Below the pieces are notes generated by a model. That model was not told where the DNA came from. It did no database searches and saw only the letters and a list, made by a program, of their open reading frames with translations. Source: Candidatus Aenigmarchaeota archaeon ex4484_224 (GTDB taxonomy: Archaea; Aenigmatarchaeota; Aenigmatarchaeia; CG10238-14; EX4484-224). From it: a DNA stretch of 38,077 nt. Of the stretch, positions 23,662-32,713 are shown one piece after another. Made by a program: the position numbers and the translations under genes. Position 1 is the first letter of the stretch. Every line of letters begins with the position of its first letter. Location of the stretch: NCBI GenBank assembly GCA_002254545.1, contig NJEA01000003.1, positions 1 to 38,077 on the forward strand, given 5' to 3'.

Positions 23662-25428
23662 ATGTGTGGAATCTTTGGATATATTGGATTTAGAAAAGCT
23701 TCTCCAATTTTACTTAAAGGAATTAAAAGGCTTGAATATAGAGGATATGATTCTTGTGGAATAGCTACTTTAAGCAAGAAAATTTTTGTTAAAAAAGGAA
23801 AAGGAAAAATTGATGAAGTTAATAAAATTTTGAATTTTTTAAGTTTGCCGGGAAATTTGGGAATTGCTCATACTAGATGGGCAACTCATGGAAAAGTTAA
23901 CGATATAAATGCACATCCTCATTTAGATTGTTCTAAAAAAATTGCAATTGTTCATAATGGAATAATTGAAAATTTTTTGGAAATTAGGAAAATGCTTGAA
24001 AGGAAAGGACATAAATTTGAAAGTGAAACTGATAGTGAAGTAATTGCTCATTATGTAGAAGAATTAATGAAAGAAGGATATAGCTTTGAAGAAGCTTCTA
24101 GATTTGTTTTTTTGAATTTAAAAGGAAGTTTTGCAATTCTAGCTATAAATGAAAATGAAGAAAAAATAATTGCCATAAGAAAAGATTCTCCTTTAGTTTT
24201 GGGAATTGGTGAAAATGAGTTTTTTATTTCTAGCGATATACCTGCTTTACTTGAATTTACAAACAAAGTTGTTTATTTATCAAATTACGATTTTGTTGTT
24301 TTAACAAAGAATTCTTTTAAAATTGAAAATTTAGTTGGAAAGAAAAGGAAAATTGAAATTGAAGAAATTTCTTTTGGAATAGAAGATGTTGAAAAGGGAA
24401 ATTATGAGCACTATATGATTAAAGAAATTTTGGAACAAAGTCAAACAATTAAAAGAGCAATCTTGCAAAATAAAGAAAAAATTGAAAATTTTGCAAAAGA
24501 AATTAAAAAAGCAAAAAAGATCTTTTTAGTTGCTGCTGGAACCTCTTATCATGCAAGCTTAGCTGCTTCTTACATTTTTTCAAAGTATAACAAAATTTTT
24601 GCCTCAGCAATTTTAGCTAGCGAATTTAAACATTTTGTAAATTCTTTAAACAAAAATGATTTGATAATAGCAATTTCTCAAAGTGGAGAAACTGCAGATG
24701 TTTTAGAAGCTGTTAGAATTGCAAAGAAAAAAGGAATTAAAGTTTTAGCTATAACAAATGTAAATGGTTCTTCGCTAACAAAAGAAGCTGATGATTATTT
24801 GTTGATGAATGCTGGAATTGAAATTGGAGTAGCTGCAACAAAAACTTATGTTTCACAACTTTCTTTAATAATTTTACTTTCTTATGCATTGAATGGAAAA
24901 TTGGAAGATGGAATTAACAAATTAAAAGCGATTTCTGATATTTCTTTAGAATTAACAGCAAAAAGTTTTAGAGAATATGTTAAAAAAATTGCTGAAAAAT
25001 TGAAGGAAAAAGAACATATATTTTTGATTGGAAGAGGTTTAGAATTTGTAACTGCTTTAGAAGCTGCTTTAAAAATAAAAGAAATTTCTTACATTCATGC
25101 TGAAGCTTTTGCTGGTGGTGAAATAAAACATGGAACAATTGCTTTGATAGAAAATGAAACTCCAGTAATTGTTTTTGATTCTAAAGAAAATCATGATGAA
25201 ATAATTTCTAATGCAATTGAATTAAAAGCAAGAGGAGCTTTTATAATTGGAGTTAGTTCAAAAAGAAATGAAGTTTTTGATATTTGGTTAAAAGTTCCTG
25301 AAAATGGAATTGCAAATTGTATTTTGCAAATAATTCCTATGCAATTACTTGCTTATTATTTAGCTAAGATAAGAGGTTATGATCCTGATAAACCAAGAAA
25401 TTTAGCTAAAAGTGTAACGGTGAAATGA
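23662..25428 (+). CDS. glmS: Glutamine-fructose-6-phosphate aminotransferase (isomerizing)
   Basis: A 588-residue enzyme making glucosamine-6-phosphate from fructose-6-phosphate and glutamine. The N-terminal glutaminase begins MCGIFGYIG (nucleophile C2 once Met is removed), with RGYDSCGIA, HTRWATHGKVNDINAHPH and the GHKFESETDSEVIAHYV segment. Two SIS domains follow, with AAGTSYHASLAA, SQSGETADVLEA, LIGRGLEF and the closing signature DKPRNLAKSVTVK. The length is normal for GlmS. It follows the zinc-ribbon gene by two bases, and its stop overlaps the start codon of the GNAT gene, so the operon is tightly coupled. Confidence 0.97.
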   Translation: MCGIFGYIGFRKASPILLKGIKRLEYRGYDSCGIATLSKKIFVKKGKGKIDEVNKILNFLSLPGNLGIAHTRWATHGKVNDINAHPHLDCSKKIAIVHNGIIENFLEIRKMLERKGHKFESETDSEVIAHYVEELMKEGYSFEEASRFVFLNLKGSFAILAINENEEKIIAIRKDSPLVLGIGENEFFISSDIPALLEFTNKVVYLSNYDFVVLTKNSFKIENLVGKKRKIEIEEISFGIEDVEKGNYEHYMIKEILEQSQTIKRAILQNKEKIENFAKEIKKAKKIFLVAAGTSYHASLAASYIFSKYNKIFASAILASEFKHFVNSLNKNDLIIAISQSGETADVLEAVRIAKKKGIKVLAITNVNGSSLTKEADDYLLMNAGIEIGVAATKTYVSQLSLIILLSYALNGKLEDGINKLKAISDISLELTAKSFREYVKKIAEKLKEKEHIFLIGRGLEFVTALEAALKIKEISYIHAEAFAGGEIKHGTIALIENETPVIVFDSKENHDEIISNAIELKARGAFIIGVSSKRNEVFDIWLKVPENGIANCILQIIPMQLLAYYLAKIRGYDPDKPRNLAKSVTVK

Positions 25429-25757
25429 TGAAATTTGTTGAAGTTGAGTTTATAACAAAAGGAATTAAAATTTCTTTTGTTAAAAGAAAAAAGGAAATTG
25501 GAAGAGCAAGATTATATTTAATTTGGAATGATTTGCATGACAAGCCTTATGCTTTGCTAGAAGATGTTTTTGTTGATGAAAAATTTAGAAGAAAGGGAAT
25601 TGGAACAAAAATTGTCAAAAAAGCAATTGAAATCGCTAAGAAAATGAATTGTTACAAAATTATAGCAACTTCTAGATATAAAAGAAAAGAAGTTCATAAA
25701 TTTTATTTAAAGAATGGATTCAAAGATTGGGGAAAGGAATTTAGGTTAGATTTATGA
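25428..25757 (+). CDS. GNAT-family N-acetyltransferase (candidate amino-sugar acetyltransferase)
   Basis: A 109-residue GNAT protein. The acetyl-CoA-binding motif is FRRKGIGTKIVKKAIE, preceded by the strand LLEDVFVDEKF, and the end of the fold is KFYLKNGFKDWGKEFRL. GGTGA at 25419-25423 precedes two tandem ATGs (25425, 25428); the second has the better spacing and overlaps the glmS stop. Its place between glmS and a sugar nucleotidyltransferase makes glucosamine phosphate the likely acceptor, parallel to eukaryotic Gna1, which acetylates glucosamine-6-phosphate. Substrate is inference; GNAT family membership is clear. Its stop overlaps the next start (ATGA). Confidence 0.8.
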   Translation: MKFVEVEFITKGIKISFVKRKKEIGRARLYLIWNDLHDKPYALLEDVFVDEKFRRKGIGTKIVKKAIEIAKKMNCYKIIATSRYKRKEVHKFYLKNGFKDWGKEFRLDL

Positions 25758-26428
25758 AAGGAATTATTTTAGCTGCTGGTTTTGGTTCTAGAATGAAAGC
25801 AAATATCCCAAAACCTTTAATTGAACATGAAGGAAAACCAATAATTTCTTTTATAATTGAAAAATTGAAAGAAATTGGGATCGATGAAATTGGGATCGTG
25901 ATTAATCCAAAATGGGAAGATTTATTTGAAGAAAAGTTAAAAGAATTTGGAAATTTAACTTTTCTTTATCAAGATAAACCTTTAGGAACTTATGATGCAA
26001 TTTATAGAGCAAAAGAATTTGTGGGGAATGAATTTTTCATTGCTTTAAATGGAGATATAAAATTCAATTCTTTGAAAAATTTTAAAGGATTAAAAGAGTT
26101 TGCAATTGGTGTTTTTGAAGTTGAAGATGTTAGTAGATATGGAAGTGTAAAAGTTGATGAAAATGGATATTTGATTGGGATTGCTGAGAAAAAAGAAAAA
26201 GGAAAAGGATTAGCAAATGCTGGAATTTATTTGCTTAGAAAAGAAATTTTTGAAGTAAAGGAAAAAATTCCTAAGAGATTTGTTAAACATGCTAATAGAT
26301 TTGAATATTATATAACTGATGGAATAGAAGAATTAATTAAAAGAGGAATTAAATTTAAAGTAATTAAAGTTGAAAAGTGGATGTCATTTGAAACAAAAGA
26401 AGATTTGGAAAAGAGGTTTGAAAAATGA
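25754..26428 (+). CDS. Sugar-1-phosphate nucleotidyltransferase
   Basis: A 224-residue protein of the GT-A nucleotidyltransferase family (GlmU N-domain, RmlA and GalU relatives). It has ILAAGFGSRMKANIPKPLI near the N-terminus (G-x-G-x-R and PKPL binding nucleotide and phosphate), YQDKPLGTYDAIYRAKEF, the metal-binding ALNGDI, and SRYGSVKVDENGYLIGIAEK. It lacks the left-handed beta-helix acetyltransferase domain of GlmU, and the GNAT upstream may supply that activity. It probably makes an NDP-sugar such as UDP-GlcNAc; the exact nucleotide and sugar are not readable. It overlaps both neighbours by four bases. Confidence 0.88.
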   Translation: MKGIILAAGFGSRMKANIPKPLIEHEGKPIISFIIEKLKEIGIDEIGIVINPKWEDLFEEKLKEFGNLTFLYQDKPLGTYDAIYRAKEFVGNEFFIALNGDIKFNSLKNFKGLKEFAIGVFEVEDVSRYGSVKVDENGYLIGIAEKKEKGKGLANAGIYLLRKEIFEVKEKIPKRFVKHANRFEYYITDGIEELIKRGIKFKVIKVEKWMSFETKEDLEKRFEK

Positions 26429-27762
26429 TAAAAGAAAGTATTTTTGGAGGATATGATATAAGGGGTATATATCCAAATGAAATTAATGAAAAAATTGCTG
26501 AAAAAATTGCAAAGGCTTATGCAAAATTTTTAAAACCAAAGAAAGTAGGAATTGGTAGAGATATAAGGAATGGAAGTGAAGAAATTAAAAATTCTTTGAT
26601 AAAAGGATTGAATGAATGTGGAGTTGATGTAATTGATTTTGGAATTTTACCAACTCCCTTGCTATATTATGCAATTATTAAGTTTAAATTAGATGGGGGA
26701 TTAATGGTAACTGCTAGTCATAATCCCCCAGAATATAATGGAATTAAATTGCTTGGAAAAAATGCTTTGATGATCGGAAGAGGATATGGCCTAGAAAAAA
26801 TTAAAGAAATTGCTTTAAAAGAAAATTTTGAATGCAAAGGAAATGGAAAGTTAGAAGTTTATCAAAGAATAATAGAAGATTATATTGAGGATGTGTTAAG
26901 GAAAATTTCTTTGGGAAATAGAAAAATAAAAGTTGTTGTTGATAATTGCAATAGTGTAGCTAATTTGGTTGTTCCTAAGTTGTTGGAAAAATTAAATGTT
27001 GAATTTTATGTTTTGAATGAAAAAATAGATCCTTCTTTTCCTGGTCATTTACCAGAACCTACTGAAGAAAATTTGAAAGAATTGCAAAAAAAGGTAATTG
27101 AATTAAATGCTGATTTGGGAATTGCTTATGATGGGGATTGTGATAGAGCTGTTTTTGTGGATAATAAAGGAAATGTTTTAAATGGCTCTCAAGTTTTAGC
27201 TTTATTTTGTGAGTTTTATGATATAGCTAATGAAAAAATCATTTATGATGTAACTTCTTCTTCATTTTTAGAAAAATGGATTAAAGAAAGGAATGGAATT
27301 CCAATAGAAGAGAAAGTTGGAACAGTTAATATTAAAAGAAGAATGATTAAAGAAAATGCTTTGCTAGCTGGGGAAATTTCAAGTCATTTTTATTTTAGAG
27401 AAATTGGATTTATAGATGATGGAATTTATGCTTCTTCAAAAATGATTGAATTGCTTAGTAAATTAAAAGAAAGTTTGAATGAAATTGTTAAAAAATTGCC
27501 AAAAACTTATGTTAAAAAAATGAATGTTGAAGTAGAAAATGAAAGAAAGTATGAAATTATTGAAAAAATTAAAAAAGAAGTTGAAAGAAAATATAGGATT
27601 TCAACACTAGATGGAGTTAAAATTTATTTTGAAAATGGTTGGATTGTAATTAGACCTTCTAACACTCAGCCATTAATTAGAATTGTGATTGATTCAAATA
27701 AGAAAGAAGAAATTGAAAAAATGAAAAAATTGGTAAATGATTTAATTGGAAAATACATTTAA
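26425..27762 (+). CDS. Phosphohexomutase (phosphomannomutase/phosphoglucosamine mutase family)
   Basis: A 445-residue alpha-D-phosphohexomutase that moves phosphate between the 6 and 1 positions of a hexose. The catalytic serine lies in VTASHNPPEYNGIKL (S98), the metal site in AYDGDCDRAVF and the sugar-binding loop in LAGEISSHFYFREIG. The GE-x-S-x-H form of that loop is typical of phosphomannomutase/phosphoglucomutase, while archaeal GlmM usually reads differently, so the substrate may be mannose or glucose phosphate, or an acetylated glucosamine phosphate as in eukaryotic Agm1. C-terminal SNTQPLIRIVID binds phosphate. It is the last gene of the tight operon. Confidence 0.9.
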   Translation: MIKESIFGGYDIRGIYPNEINEKIAEKIAKAYAKFLKPKKVGIGRDIRNGSEEIKNSLIKGLNECGVDVIDFGILPTPLLYYAIIKFKLDGGLMVTASHNPPEYNGIKLLGKNALMIGRGYGLEKIKEIALKENFECKGNGKLEVYQRIIEDYIEDVLRKISLGNRKIKVVVDNCNSVANLVVPKLLEKLNVEFYVLNEKIDPSFPGHLPEPTEENLKELQKKVIELNADLGIAYDGDCDRAVFVDNKGNVLNGSQVLALFCEFYDIANEKIIYDVTSSSFLEKWIKERNGIPIEEKVGTVNIKRRMIKENALLAGEISSHFYFREIGFIDDGIYASSKMIELLSKLKESLNEIVKKLPKTYVKKMNVEVENERKYEIIEKIKKEVERKYRISTLDGVKIYFENGWIVIRPSNTQPLIRIVIDSNKKEEIEKMKKLVNDLIGKYI

Positions 27763-27786
27763 TTTTAGATTCTCAAATTCTATTTG

Positions 27787-29646
27787 ATGGAAATTGATTG
27801 GAAAAAAGTTGGTTTGAAAGCTGGGATTGAAATTCATCAAAGATTAGCTACTAAGCAAAAACTTTTTTGTAGATGTGAAGCCAAAATTTGGGAAGGAAAT
27901 CCTACAGGACAAATTGTTAGAAAACAACATCCTGTTGCTAGTGAGCTTGGAGAAGAAGATATTGCTGCAAAATATGAAGAATTAAGAGATAGAGAGTTTA
28001 TTTATTTGATATATCCTAATGTTTGTGAAATTGATATAGACGAAGCTCCTCCTTTACCTTTAAACAAAGAAGCTTTAGAAATTTCTTTAATTATTGCAAG
28101 AATGTTCAATTGTTCAATTCCTAATGAAATTCATGTTATGAGAAAAATTATAACAGATGGTTCAACTCCAATGTCTTTCCAAAGAACTGCCGTAATTGGA
28201 TTGAATGGATATATGGAATTTAATGGTAAAAAAATTGAAATTAGTCAAATAAGCTTGGAAGAAGAATCTGCAGGTTTGGTAAAACAAGAAGGAAATAAAG
28301 TTTATTTTAGGTTAGATAGAATTGGAATTCCCTTGATTGAAATTAGCACTGGATTGCTTGAAGGTTTTACTCCAAAAGAAATTCAAGAAATTGCTTTTAA
28401 GATTGGTCTAATGTTAAGATTAACTAGAAAAGTTCAAAGGGGAATTGGAAGCATTAGACAAGATTTGAATGTTTCTATAAAAAATGGAGCAAGAGTCGAA
28501 ATTAAGGGAGTTCAGAAGTTAGAGGATATAGCAAAAATTATTGAATTGGAAGTTGAAAGACAATTGAAGTTAAATGAAATTAGAGAAAAGGTGAGAAAAA
28601 AAGGAATTGAAAAAATTAATGAAAAAGTTTTTGAAGTAACAGAAATTTTTGAAAAAAGTGAATCGAAATTAATTCAAAAAATTTTAGAACAAAAATTTAG
28701 AATTTTTGCTTTTAAATTGCCAAAATTTTCTGGCCCGCTAAAAGAAAAAATAAGTGGAGAAAAAACTTTTGGAAAAGAGCTAGCTGATTATGCAAAAGCA
28801 TTTGGAATTAAAGGAATTATTCATTCAGATGAAAACTTGGAAAAATATAAATTGGAAAAAGAATTTGAAGAACTAAGAAAAATTTTGAAAGCAAGTAAAG
28901 AAGATGCTATTGTAATAATTGGAGAAAATAAAAATGGAAAAGTTGCTGAATTCATTTTGAATAAAGTTAAAAGATTGATTGAAAATGGATTAGAAAAAGA
29001 GACAAGAGCTGCTAATAAAGATTGTACTACTAGATTTTTAAGACCATTACCAGGAGCAGCTAGGTTATATCCTGAAACAGATATACCTCCAATTCCAATC
29101 GATAAAAAATATTTGAAAGAAATTGAAAAGAAATTACCAAAAAGTTTTGAAGAAACTTTGAAAGAAATTGAAAAAATGGGAATTTCAAAAGAAATTGCAA
29201 TTTTATTAATTAAATCAGAATTTTTTGGATTGTTTGAAAAAATTGTTCAAAAAGTTAAAATTGAGCCAAAAATTGTTGCAAATTTCTTTGTTATAAAGGC
29301 TAAAGATTTAAGAAGAAAAGGAATTGATTTGGAAAAAATTAGCGATGAAAAGTTTATGAAAATTTTTGAATTAATTGGAAAAAAAGAAATTGCAAAAGAG
29401 GCTATTGAAGAGATTGTTGAATTTTTAGCTAAAAATGAAAATGCTAAAGTTGAAGATGCTATAGAAAAATTGGGATTAAAAATAAGTGAAAAAGAAATTG
29501 AAGAAATTGTAAGAAGAATTGTAAGTCAAAATAGGGGATATCTAAAAGAAAAAGTTTTTGGATTGGTAATGAAAGAATTAAGAGGAAAAGCTGATGTTCA
29601 AAAAATTAGGAAAATATTCGAGAAAGTTTGGCACTCAAAAAGTTAG
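27787..29646 (+). CDS. gatE: Glutamyl-tRNA(Gln) amidotransferase subunit E
   Basis: A 619-residue GatB-related kinase/transferase subunit of archaeal GatDE. The cradle domain opens with KAGIEIHQRLATKQKLFCRC, then HPVASELGEED, NVCEIDIDEAPP, MRKIITDGSTPMSFQRTA, IGIPLIEISTG and RGIGSIRQDLNVSIKNGARV. An inserted AspRS-like domain follows, and helical and YqeY-like C-terminal domains bind tRNA. ATG 27787 is preferred to the adjacent TTG. Its 3' end overlaps the convergent methylthiotransferase gene by 41 bases. Confidence 0.96.
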   Translation: MEIDWKKVGLKAGIEIHQRLATKQKLFCRCEAKIWEGNPTGQIVRKQHPVASELGEEDIAAKYEELRDREFIYLIYPNVCEIDIDEAPPLPLNKEALEISLIIARMFNCSIPNEIHVMRKIITDGSTPMSFQRTAVIGLNGYMEFNGKKIEISQISLEEESAGLVKQEGNKVYFRLDRIGIPLIEISTGLLEGFTPKEIQEIAFKIGLMLRLTRKVQRGIGSIRQDLNVSIKNGARVEIKGVQKLEDIAKIIELEVERQLKLNEIREKVRKKGIEKINEKVFEVTEIFEKSESKLIQKILEQKFRIFAFKLPKFSGPLKEKISGEKTFGKELADYAKAFGIKGIIHSDENLEKYKLEKEFEELRKILKASKEDAIVIIGENKNGKVAEFILNKVKRLIENGLEKETRAANKDCTTRFLRPLPGAARLYPETDIPPIPIDKKYLKEIEKKLPKSFEETLKEIEKMGISKEIAILLIKSEFFGLFEKIVQKVKIEPKIVANFFVIKAKDLRRKGIDLEKISDEKFMKIFELIGKKEIAKEAIEEIVEFLAKNENAKVEDAIEKLGLKISEKEIEEIVRRIVSQNRGYLKEKVFGLVMKELRGKADVQKIRKIFEKVWHSKS

Positions 29647-30892
29647 AAAATACTTTTTCAACTTTAACTTCAACAAATTTTCCAAATATTTTCTCTTTGC
29701 TTTCTAGAAAAATTGATTTATATGCAAAATTTCTAGCAACAAACTTATTTTCTTCTTTTATTTCATCAACCAAAGCTTTTCCTTTCCATCCTAACCATTT
29801 TTGATTGTTTTCAAAAGAAATCTTTCTTACTAAATTATACAAAACTTTACTTCTTTCGTTAATAATTCTTGGATCTAATTGCTTAAGCTTTGAAGCTTCT
29901 GTTAATGGTCTAGCTCCAAATTTAGAAATGTTTACAATATCAGGCTTAATTTTTTCAATTAATTCTATTGTTTGTTCAAAATCTTCTTCTTTCTCAGTAG
30001 GATATCCAACAATTATATCTGTAGCAATTGTAATATCTTTAATTTCTTTTCTAAATTTTTCAACAATTTCAATAAATTTTTCAACTGTATATCCTCTTTT
30101 CATATCTCTTAAAACTTTATTGCTTCCTGATTGCACTGGTAAATGAACAAATTTGAAAATTTTTTCATTCTTATAAACTTCTATTAATTCATCTAAAAAA
30201 TTTGAAAGAAAAGCTGGATTCATCATTCCAATTCTTATCCAAAAATTTCCATTAATTTCAACAATTTTTTCTAAAAGTTTAGCTAAATTTAATCCTATAT
30301 CAAAACCATAAACAGCATTATCTTGACTAGTTATCCAAATTTCTTTTTTTCCGTTTTTTACCAAATTTTCAACTTCTTTAACTATTAGATCTAAAGGATA
30401 ACTTTTCAATCTTCCTCTTGAAAATTTTACAATACAATAGGAGCAATTTCCTAAACATCCTTGGGAAATTTGAGCAATTCCAATTATTGGATTCCTTGAA
30501 ATTCTAGGATATCCAAGTTTTGGTATATCCAAATCTTCAACAAAAACAACTTTTTTTCCTTTTAAAGTTTCTTTTGCAACATCAACAATTTTCAAAACTG
30601 AATTTGGACCAATAAAACTAGCTTTTGGCGCAATTTTTTCCAATCTCTCTCTTTCAGTTTTTGCCATACATCCAGCAATTATCAAAGGCTTACCAAAAGA
30701 ATAAAGTTTTTTAACTCTTTCAATCATCCTATTTGCTGTAGGAACTTTTACATTGCAAGTGTTTATTATCAACAAATCTGCATTTTCAATTTTATCAGTA
30801 ATTTCAAATCCTTCTTTCACTAACAATCCTTTCATTATTTCTGTATCGTTAAAATTTGCTGCACATCCATAAGTCTCAAAGTAAACTTTCAT
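29606..30892 (-). CDS. Archaeal threonylcarbamoyladenosine tRNA methylthiotransferase (MiaB-like)
   Basis: A 428-residue radical SAM enzyme that probably adds a methylthio group to t6A37 of tRNA, as archaeal and eukaryotic (CDKAL1) homologues do. The N-terminal UPF0004 domain holds C10, C46 and C75 (TYGCAANFND, NTCNVK, GCMAK). The radical SAM cluster is QGCLGNCSYCIVKFSRG with C146, C150, C153. A VHLPVQSGSNKVLRDMKRGY segment follows, and the C-terminus looks like a TRAM domain. I use ATG 30892; seven codons upstream is a TTG. It overlaps the 3' end of gatE and follows the PH-domain gene by 21 bases. Confidence 0.93.
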   Translation of the reverse strand: MKVYFETYGCAANFNDTEIMKGLLVKEGFEITDKIENADLLIINTCNVKVPTANRMIERVKKLYSFGKPLIIAGCMAKTERERLEKIAPKASFIGPNSVLKIVDVAKETLKGKKVVFVEDLDIPKLGYPRISRNPIIGIAQISQGCLGNCSYCIVKFSRGRLKSYPLDLIVKEVENLVKNGKKEIWITSQDNAVYGFDIGLNLAKLLEKIVEINGNFWIRIGMMNPAFLSNFLDELIEVYKNEKIFKFVHLPVQSGSNKVLRDMKRGYTVEKFIEIVEKFRKEIKDITIATDIIVGYPTEKEEDFEQTIELIEKIKPDIVNISKFGARPLTEASKLKQLDPRIINERSKVLYNLVRKISFENNQKWLGWKGKALVDEIKEENKFVARNFAYKSIFLESKEKIFGKFVEVKVEKVFSNFLSAKLSRIFS

Positions 30893-30913
30893 GAAATAAA
30901 GAAGATAAATCAA

Positions 30914-31465
30914 TTAAAAAAACTTTACTTCTTCTTTTTCTTTAGTTGATTTAGAAGGTGTTGGTTCGAAAGATGTAAATTCAACATCTTCTTTCAAAGT
31001 TTTTTCAACTTTTTCTCTAATCCTTATTGGTTTAATCCTTCCTTTAATCCTATCATAAATGATATCTGGATTTCTTACTTTTTCTATTACAATTTTATCG
31101 TTAAAACCATGAACAATAATGTCTCCAAAATTAAAAATTCTTCCTAAAACTCCCTTTTTTAACTCAACATTAGAAATATTCGAATACGGAATTGAATTTT
31201 TTCTTTTCCTAATTATTCCTTCTATTTTTGTAATTCCAAGATTATCCACCAAATAATATCGATATATTCTTTGCCATTCTGGATATTCTATTAAACCAAC
31301 TCCAATCAACAAAATTGCAAAGAAAGAAACATAGTAAAATAAGTCTGAAGTAATTCTTTCCCAAGAAAAGTAAGGTAAAAGCAATGCCAATGAAACTAAA
31401 GCCAAAATTCCAAGAAAATAGTTTGAAATAAATCCAATTCTAGAAGATTTAATCTTTTTTTCCAT
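30914..31465 (-). CDS. Membrane protein with bacterial-type PH domain
   Basis: A 183-residue protein. Two hydrophobic helices (about 11-31 and 41-60) form an N-terminal hairpin. They are followed by a bPH2-type domain: YYLVDNLGITKIEGIIRKRK, then NSIPYSNISNVELKKGVLGR, IFNFGDIIVHGF and IVIEKVRNPDIIYDRI, the usual order in YdbS-like proteins. The C-terminal tail (155-183) is charged and probably disordered. These proteins have no assigned enzyme activity. It lies between the phosphoesterase (six bases upstream) and the methylthiotransferase, so it belongs to a run of co-oriented minus-strand genes. Confidence 0.82.
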   Translation of the reverse strand: MEKKIKSSRIGFISNYFLGILALVSLALLLPYFSWERITSDLFYYVSFFAILLIGVGLIEYPEWQRIYRYYLVDNLGITKIEGIIRKRKNSIPYSNISNVELKKGVLGRIFNFGDIIVHGFNDKIVIEKVRNPDIIYDRIKGRIKPIRIREKVEKTLKEDVEFTSFEPTPSKSTKEKEEVKFF

Positions 31466-31471
31466 AATTAT

Positions 31472-32215
31472 TTATTCAATTTCAACTTTTATTTTTCTAA
31501 TTTCTGGAAATTTTAAAGCTCCAACTTCTTTATCAAACCCTATTGCTTTAAAATTATCTAAATTTGCTTCTTTTAAAATTGGACTTAAAAGCTCTTCTTT
31601 TTCAATAGCATTAATTGCAACTCCAGAAGCTAGAGGAGAAAAACTTGGCAGGCAAATTAAATTAATTCTTTCCCATTTTCCATAGATTAAAGCTGGAATT
31701 TTAATTCTATCTAAACCACTTCTTAGCAAAATTGCTGGTTGTTCATGGCCAATTATCAAAAATTTACATTCTTTTGGGATATCCACTTTTTTATGACCAT
31801 GAGTAAAACAAAATTCTTTTTGACAATAAATTGGGTCATAAACTTTCAAACCCAAATGAGATGCAATCGTTAACAAATAATTATCATGATTTCCTCTTAC
31901 CAAAATTATTTCTTTAACTTCTTTTTCAAGAAAAGAAGTTAATTTCCTAACTTCTTTCCATTCTTGTTCGCTTGCCTTTCCAAATTCATGTTTTAAATCT
32001 CCATTTATGATTAGCTTTTTCGGTTTTGTAATTTTAATCAATTCTTTCAAATCTTTTAAAATTTCTTTCAATTGTGTTTGAGGTACAAAAATTCCTTTTG
32101 AAGCTAAATATTGTTCATAACCTAATTGTAAATCAGAAATTACTAAAGAAGAAATTTTTGGAATAAAAATTGCTGGATATCCGTTAAAAATTTCAATTTC
32201 ATTCAGAATTTTCAT
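31472..32215 (-). CDS. Calcineurin-like phosphoesterase (archaeal SbcD-like family)
   Basis: A 247-residue metallophosphoesterase. Metal ligand motifs are SDLQLGYE (D28, with Q30 where most of the superfamily has His), NGDLKHEFG (D73), RGNHDN (N109, H110), THGHKK (H139, H141) and GHEQP (H157). This compact set matches the archaeal group annotated as SbcD-like DNA repair phosphoesterases, though the substrate is not known. It overlaps the upstream gene by four bases (ATGA). Confidence 0.85.
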   Translation of the reverse strand: MKILNEIEIFNGYPAIFIPKISSLVISDLQLGYEQYLASKGIFVPQTQLKEILKDLKELIKITKPKKLIINGDLKHEFGKASEQEWKEVRKLTSFLEKEVKEIILVRGNHDNYLLTIASHLGLKVYDPIYCQKEFCFTHGHKKVDIPKECKFLIIGHEQPAILLRSGLDRIKIPALIYGKWERINLICLPSFSPLASGVAINAIEKEELLSPILKEANLDNFKAIGFDKEVGALKFPEIRKIKVEIE

Positions 32216-32676
32216 TCTCTAAAAAGATATTCTTCATATTTTTTAATTGCCCTTAAAAATTCTTCCACTAAATCTTCTAGTTTTACATCAAAAATCATAA
32301 AAGTTATGTCATTTCTTTTAGAATAGTAATATCCAAACTCAAAACTTTTTTCTCCACTAGAAATTCTATACCATTTTTCATTTTCTCTAGCAAATTCTTT
32401 TTTAATCTTTTTTATTTTAAAATTTTTATTCTTAAACAATCTCAAATTCTTATTAACTTTTCCTTTAGCATCATAGTAAATAGAAAGAATGCCATCTTTA
32501 TTATATTCAATAAACCTATTTACCTCATATCCAGCAAGCCTTCCCCAACCTTCTTTTATTAAAACATCCTCGTTTTTGTTATTTCTAAATTTCTGAACTA
32601 CTTTATCTATTTCAGAATATATTGGTTTATTTGATTCAATAAAAAATGATAAAAGTCTTCTGTACCAGTCATTCAT
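32212..32676 (-). CDS. Uncharacterised 154-residue protein
   Basis: I do not recognise it. It has no membrane helix or signal peptide. Predicted order is an N-terminal helix (WYRRLLSFFIESNKPIYSEI), several strands (EGWGRLAGYEVNRFIEYNKD, GILSIYYDAKGKVN, KWYRISSGEKSFEFGYYYSK) and a closing helix (KLEDLVEEFLRAIKKYEEYL). ATG at 32676 is chosen over the TTG at 32679. Four-base overlap with the phosphoesterase indicates coupling, so it may assist or regulate that enzyme. Confidence 0.65.
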   Translation of the reverse strand: MNDWYRRLLSFFIESNKPIYSEIDKVVQKFRNNKNEDVLIKEGWGRLAGYEVNRFIEYNKDGILSIYYDAKGKVNKNLRLFKNKNFKIKKIKKEFARENEKWYRISSGEKSFEFGYYYSKRNDITFMIFDVKLEDLVEEFLRAIKKYEEYLFRE

Positions 32677-32713
32677 CAAAATTTATTACTTCAGAAAATT
32701 TTAAATTATTAAT

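Noticed and set aside
21125-29646. Disrupted gatDE operon as a sign of rearrangement
   Set aside because: gatD and gatE are commonly apart in archaeal genomes, so the separation here needs no special explanation.
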